Shown here in pieces: positions 63,069 to 64,000 of a stretch of DNA of 64,000 nucleotides (positions are counted from its first letter, which is position 1; each line of letters begins with the position of its first letter). The stretch comes from Thiopseudomonas denitrificans (GTDB lineage Bacteria > Pseudomonadota > Gammaproteobacteria > Pseudomonadales > Pseudomonadaceae): NCBI RefSeq assembly GCF_002866065.1, contig NZ_LNJZ01000003.1, positions 347,116 through 411,115 on the forward strand, written 5' to 3'. The notes below the pieces were generated by a model that saw only the letters and a list, made by a program, of their open reading frames with translations, was not told the origin of the DNA and did no database searches. The translations under genes were made by a program, and so were the position numbers.

Positions 63069-63797
63069 CTATGCTGCAGCTACGCACCCGCACCGAAGCA
63101 AGTTTCGGCATGGGTGCTGAGGCTTTGAGGCCCTTCGTATTTGAGGGTGTAGGAAAACTGAGTCAGCCAGCGCATAAGGCAACGTAACAGGTGCTGGCAT
63201 GCCGGACTGGCTGGCATGTTGGTGAGTCCGTTGCGCTATCAGCTCTTCAAGCTCTGTAAACAGCGTCTGGGGCAGCAAGGTCGTGCGGTCTTTACCACCC
63301 TTGCTGCTGCGTATCACCAGCCTGTGCAGATTAAAATCCACATCCTTGATGCGTAAACGGCAGGCTTCGCTGACGCGCAGGCCAGCTCCATACATGAGCG
63401 AAGCAATCAGCCGGTGAGGGTGTGGCAGCTGGCCAATGACGGATATGGCTTCCGCATGGGACAGCACCACAGGCAACTTGCGGGGCTTTTTAGCACGGGC
63501 AATGCCGTCGATATGCTGCAAAGGCTGTTGCAAAATGTGCTTATAAAGAAATACCAGCGCATTGAGCGCCTGGTTTTGGGTGGCCGCCGCCACGTTCTTG
63601 TGTGTCGCCAGCCAGGTCAGAAACTGGGCTACTTCTGCTTCGGCCATGTCGCGGGGGTGGCGGAGTCGATGAAACCGTATGAAATAGCGTATCCAGTACC
63701 AGTAGGTCTTTTCGGTACGCAGACTGTAATGTTTGGTACGAATGATTGCATGCAGCTGATCGCGCAGCTTGGGTGCAGGCTTGGGTGTCTGGGGCAT
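63069..63797 (-). pseudogene. Integron-type tyrosine recombinase, truncated (IntI-like)
   Basis: The first ~205 residues follow integron integrases closely: IRTKHYSLRTEKTYWYWIRY, FIRFHRLRHPRDMAEAEVAQ, QNQALNALVFLYKHILQQPL and ASLMYGAGLRVSEACRLRIK, then DVDFNLHRLVIRSSKGGKDR. The ATG at 63797 follows AAAAGGAAAT. After LPYALA the sequence diverges and stops at residue 242, whereas IntI proteins are about 320-340 residues. Box II (His-x-x-Arg and the nucleophilic Tyr) is missing, so the product should be inactive. The orientation would put attI and any cassettes to the right, beyond the window. Confidence 0.85.
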
Positions 63798-63994
63798 AGC
63801 AATTTCCTTTTGCTGTATGGATAAACAGTATCTTGCTGGTGAAGGCAAGGCGGGTCAAGCGAAAATAATCTACCAAAAAGTATGATCTTGTAACGGATTG
63901 ATCCCCATGGTCTAATCGGGCAATCAAAATTTAGTTGCATCGGGTTATACCGCTTTCACGATGATTGGCTTATGTGGAAGGCGATCTAATGCAT

Positions 63995-64000
63995 GTTAGA
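63995..64000 (+). other. Possible attI core (GTTRRRY) at the window edge
   Basis: The last six bases, GTTAGA, match the integron recombination core GTTRRRY if the next base is C or T. They lie about 200 bases upstream of the integrase start, roughly where attI is expected. The window ends inside the site, so the match is incomplete. Confidence 0.3.

Noticed and set aside
63069..63180. Hidden C-terminal half of the integrase in another frame
   Set aside because: I read the minus strand beyond LPYALA for the His-x-x-Arg and Tyr motifs and saw none before the fba terminator, so a simple frameshift does not explain the loss.

Overview
The window looks like the chromosome of a Pseudomonas-type gammaproteobacterium (moderately high GC). 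The evidence is the metK / ArsR-methyltransferase / tkt / epd / pgk / fba gene order on the right, an OprD-type porin, and receptor and esterase genes that closely resemble the PfeA and PfeE enterobactin proteins of Pseudomonas. The left two thirds (1 to about 43 kb) is an iron and heme acquisition island with an embedded microcin locus. The right third is housekeeping carbon metabolism interrupted by a defence island, and it ends in a broken integron integrase.

Iron island. On the minus strand at the left edge are a partial FecR, a FecI-type sigma factor and a heme/hemoglobin-type TonB receptor. Divergent from the receptor, across a Fur-like box, runs a plus-strand operon: ExbB-like protein, DUF2149 protein, a secreted and membrane-anchored CobN-like chelatase, an enterobactin esterase (pfeE-like) and a ferric-enterobactin receptor (pfeA-like). 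A second, diverged CobN/ExbB-like/DUF2149 module lies at 26.4-33.1 kb behind a CirA/BtuB-size receptor, followed by a HemP-like peptide. Both modules resemble the hmuS/U/V genes of the Bacteroidetes heme operon, so periplasmic removal of metal from heme is the favoured reading. Two ABC importers of the FecBCD type follow Fur-like boxes (20.0-22.8 kb and 33.4-37.3 kb). The first shares an operon-like run with a pseudoazurin, an OprD porin and an MFS transporter. A third TonB receptor (39.6-43.0 kb) is split by an IS630-family element; removing the element and one TA restores the reading frame exactly.

Microcin locus. Between 11.5 and 18.5 kb, all on the minus strand, lie an HlyD-type adaptor, a small membrane protein (candidate immunity), a 112-residue peptide with a double-glycine-type leader, a JmjC/cupin 2-oxoglutarate oxygenase, a C39-peptidase ABC exporter, a TolC-type channel and a second small membrane protein. 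The combination of a class II microcin with a dedicated RoxA/YcfD-like oxygenase is the best candidate for an undescribed system here. It is bracketed by degenerate copies of the 3' end of the pfeA-like gene.

Right side. metK and its ArsR-methyltransferase partner are followed by a large EF-hand membrane protein and tkt. A defence block then separates tkt from epd: a Phd/YoeB toxin-antitoxin pair, an AAA/DUF4143 ATPase preceded by four 23-bp tandem repeats, and a complete type I Wadjet system (jetABCD, minus strand). epd, pgk and fba follow, with two large related hairpin repeats between pgk and fba. The window ends with an integron-type integrase lacking its C-terminal catalytic part and a possible attI core at the last bases.
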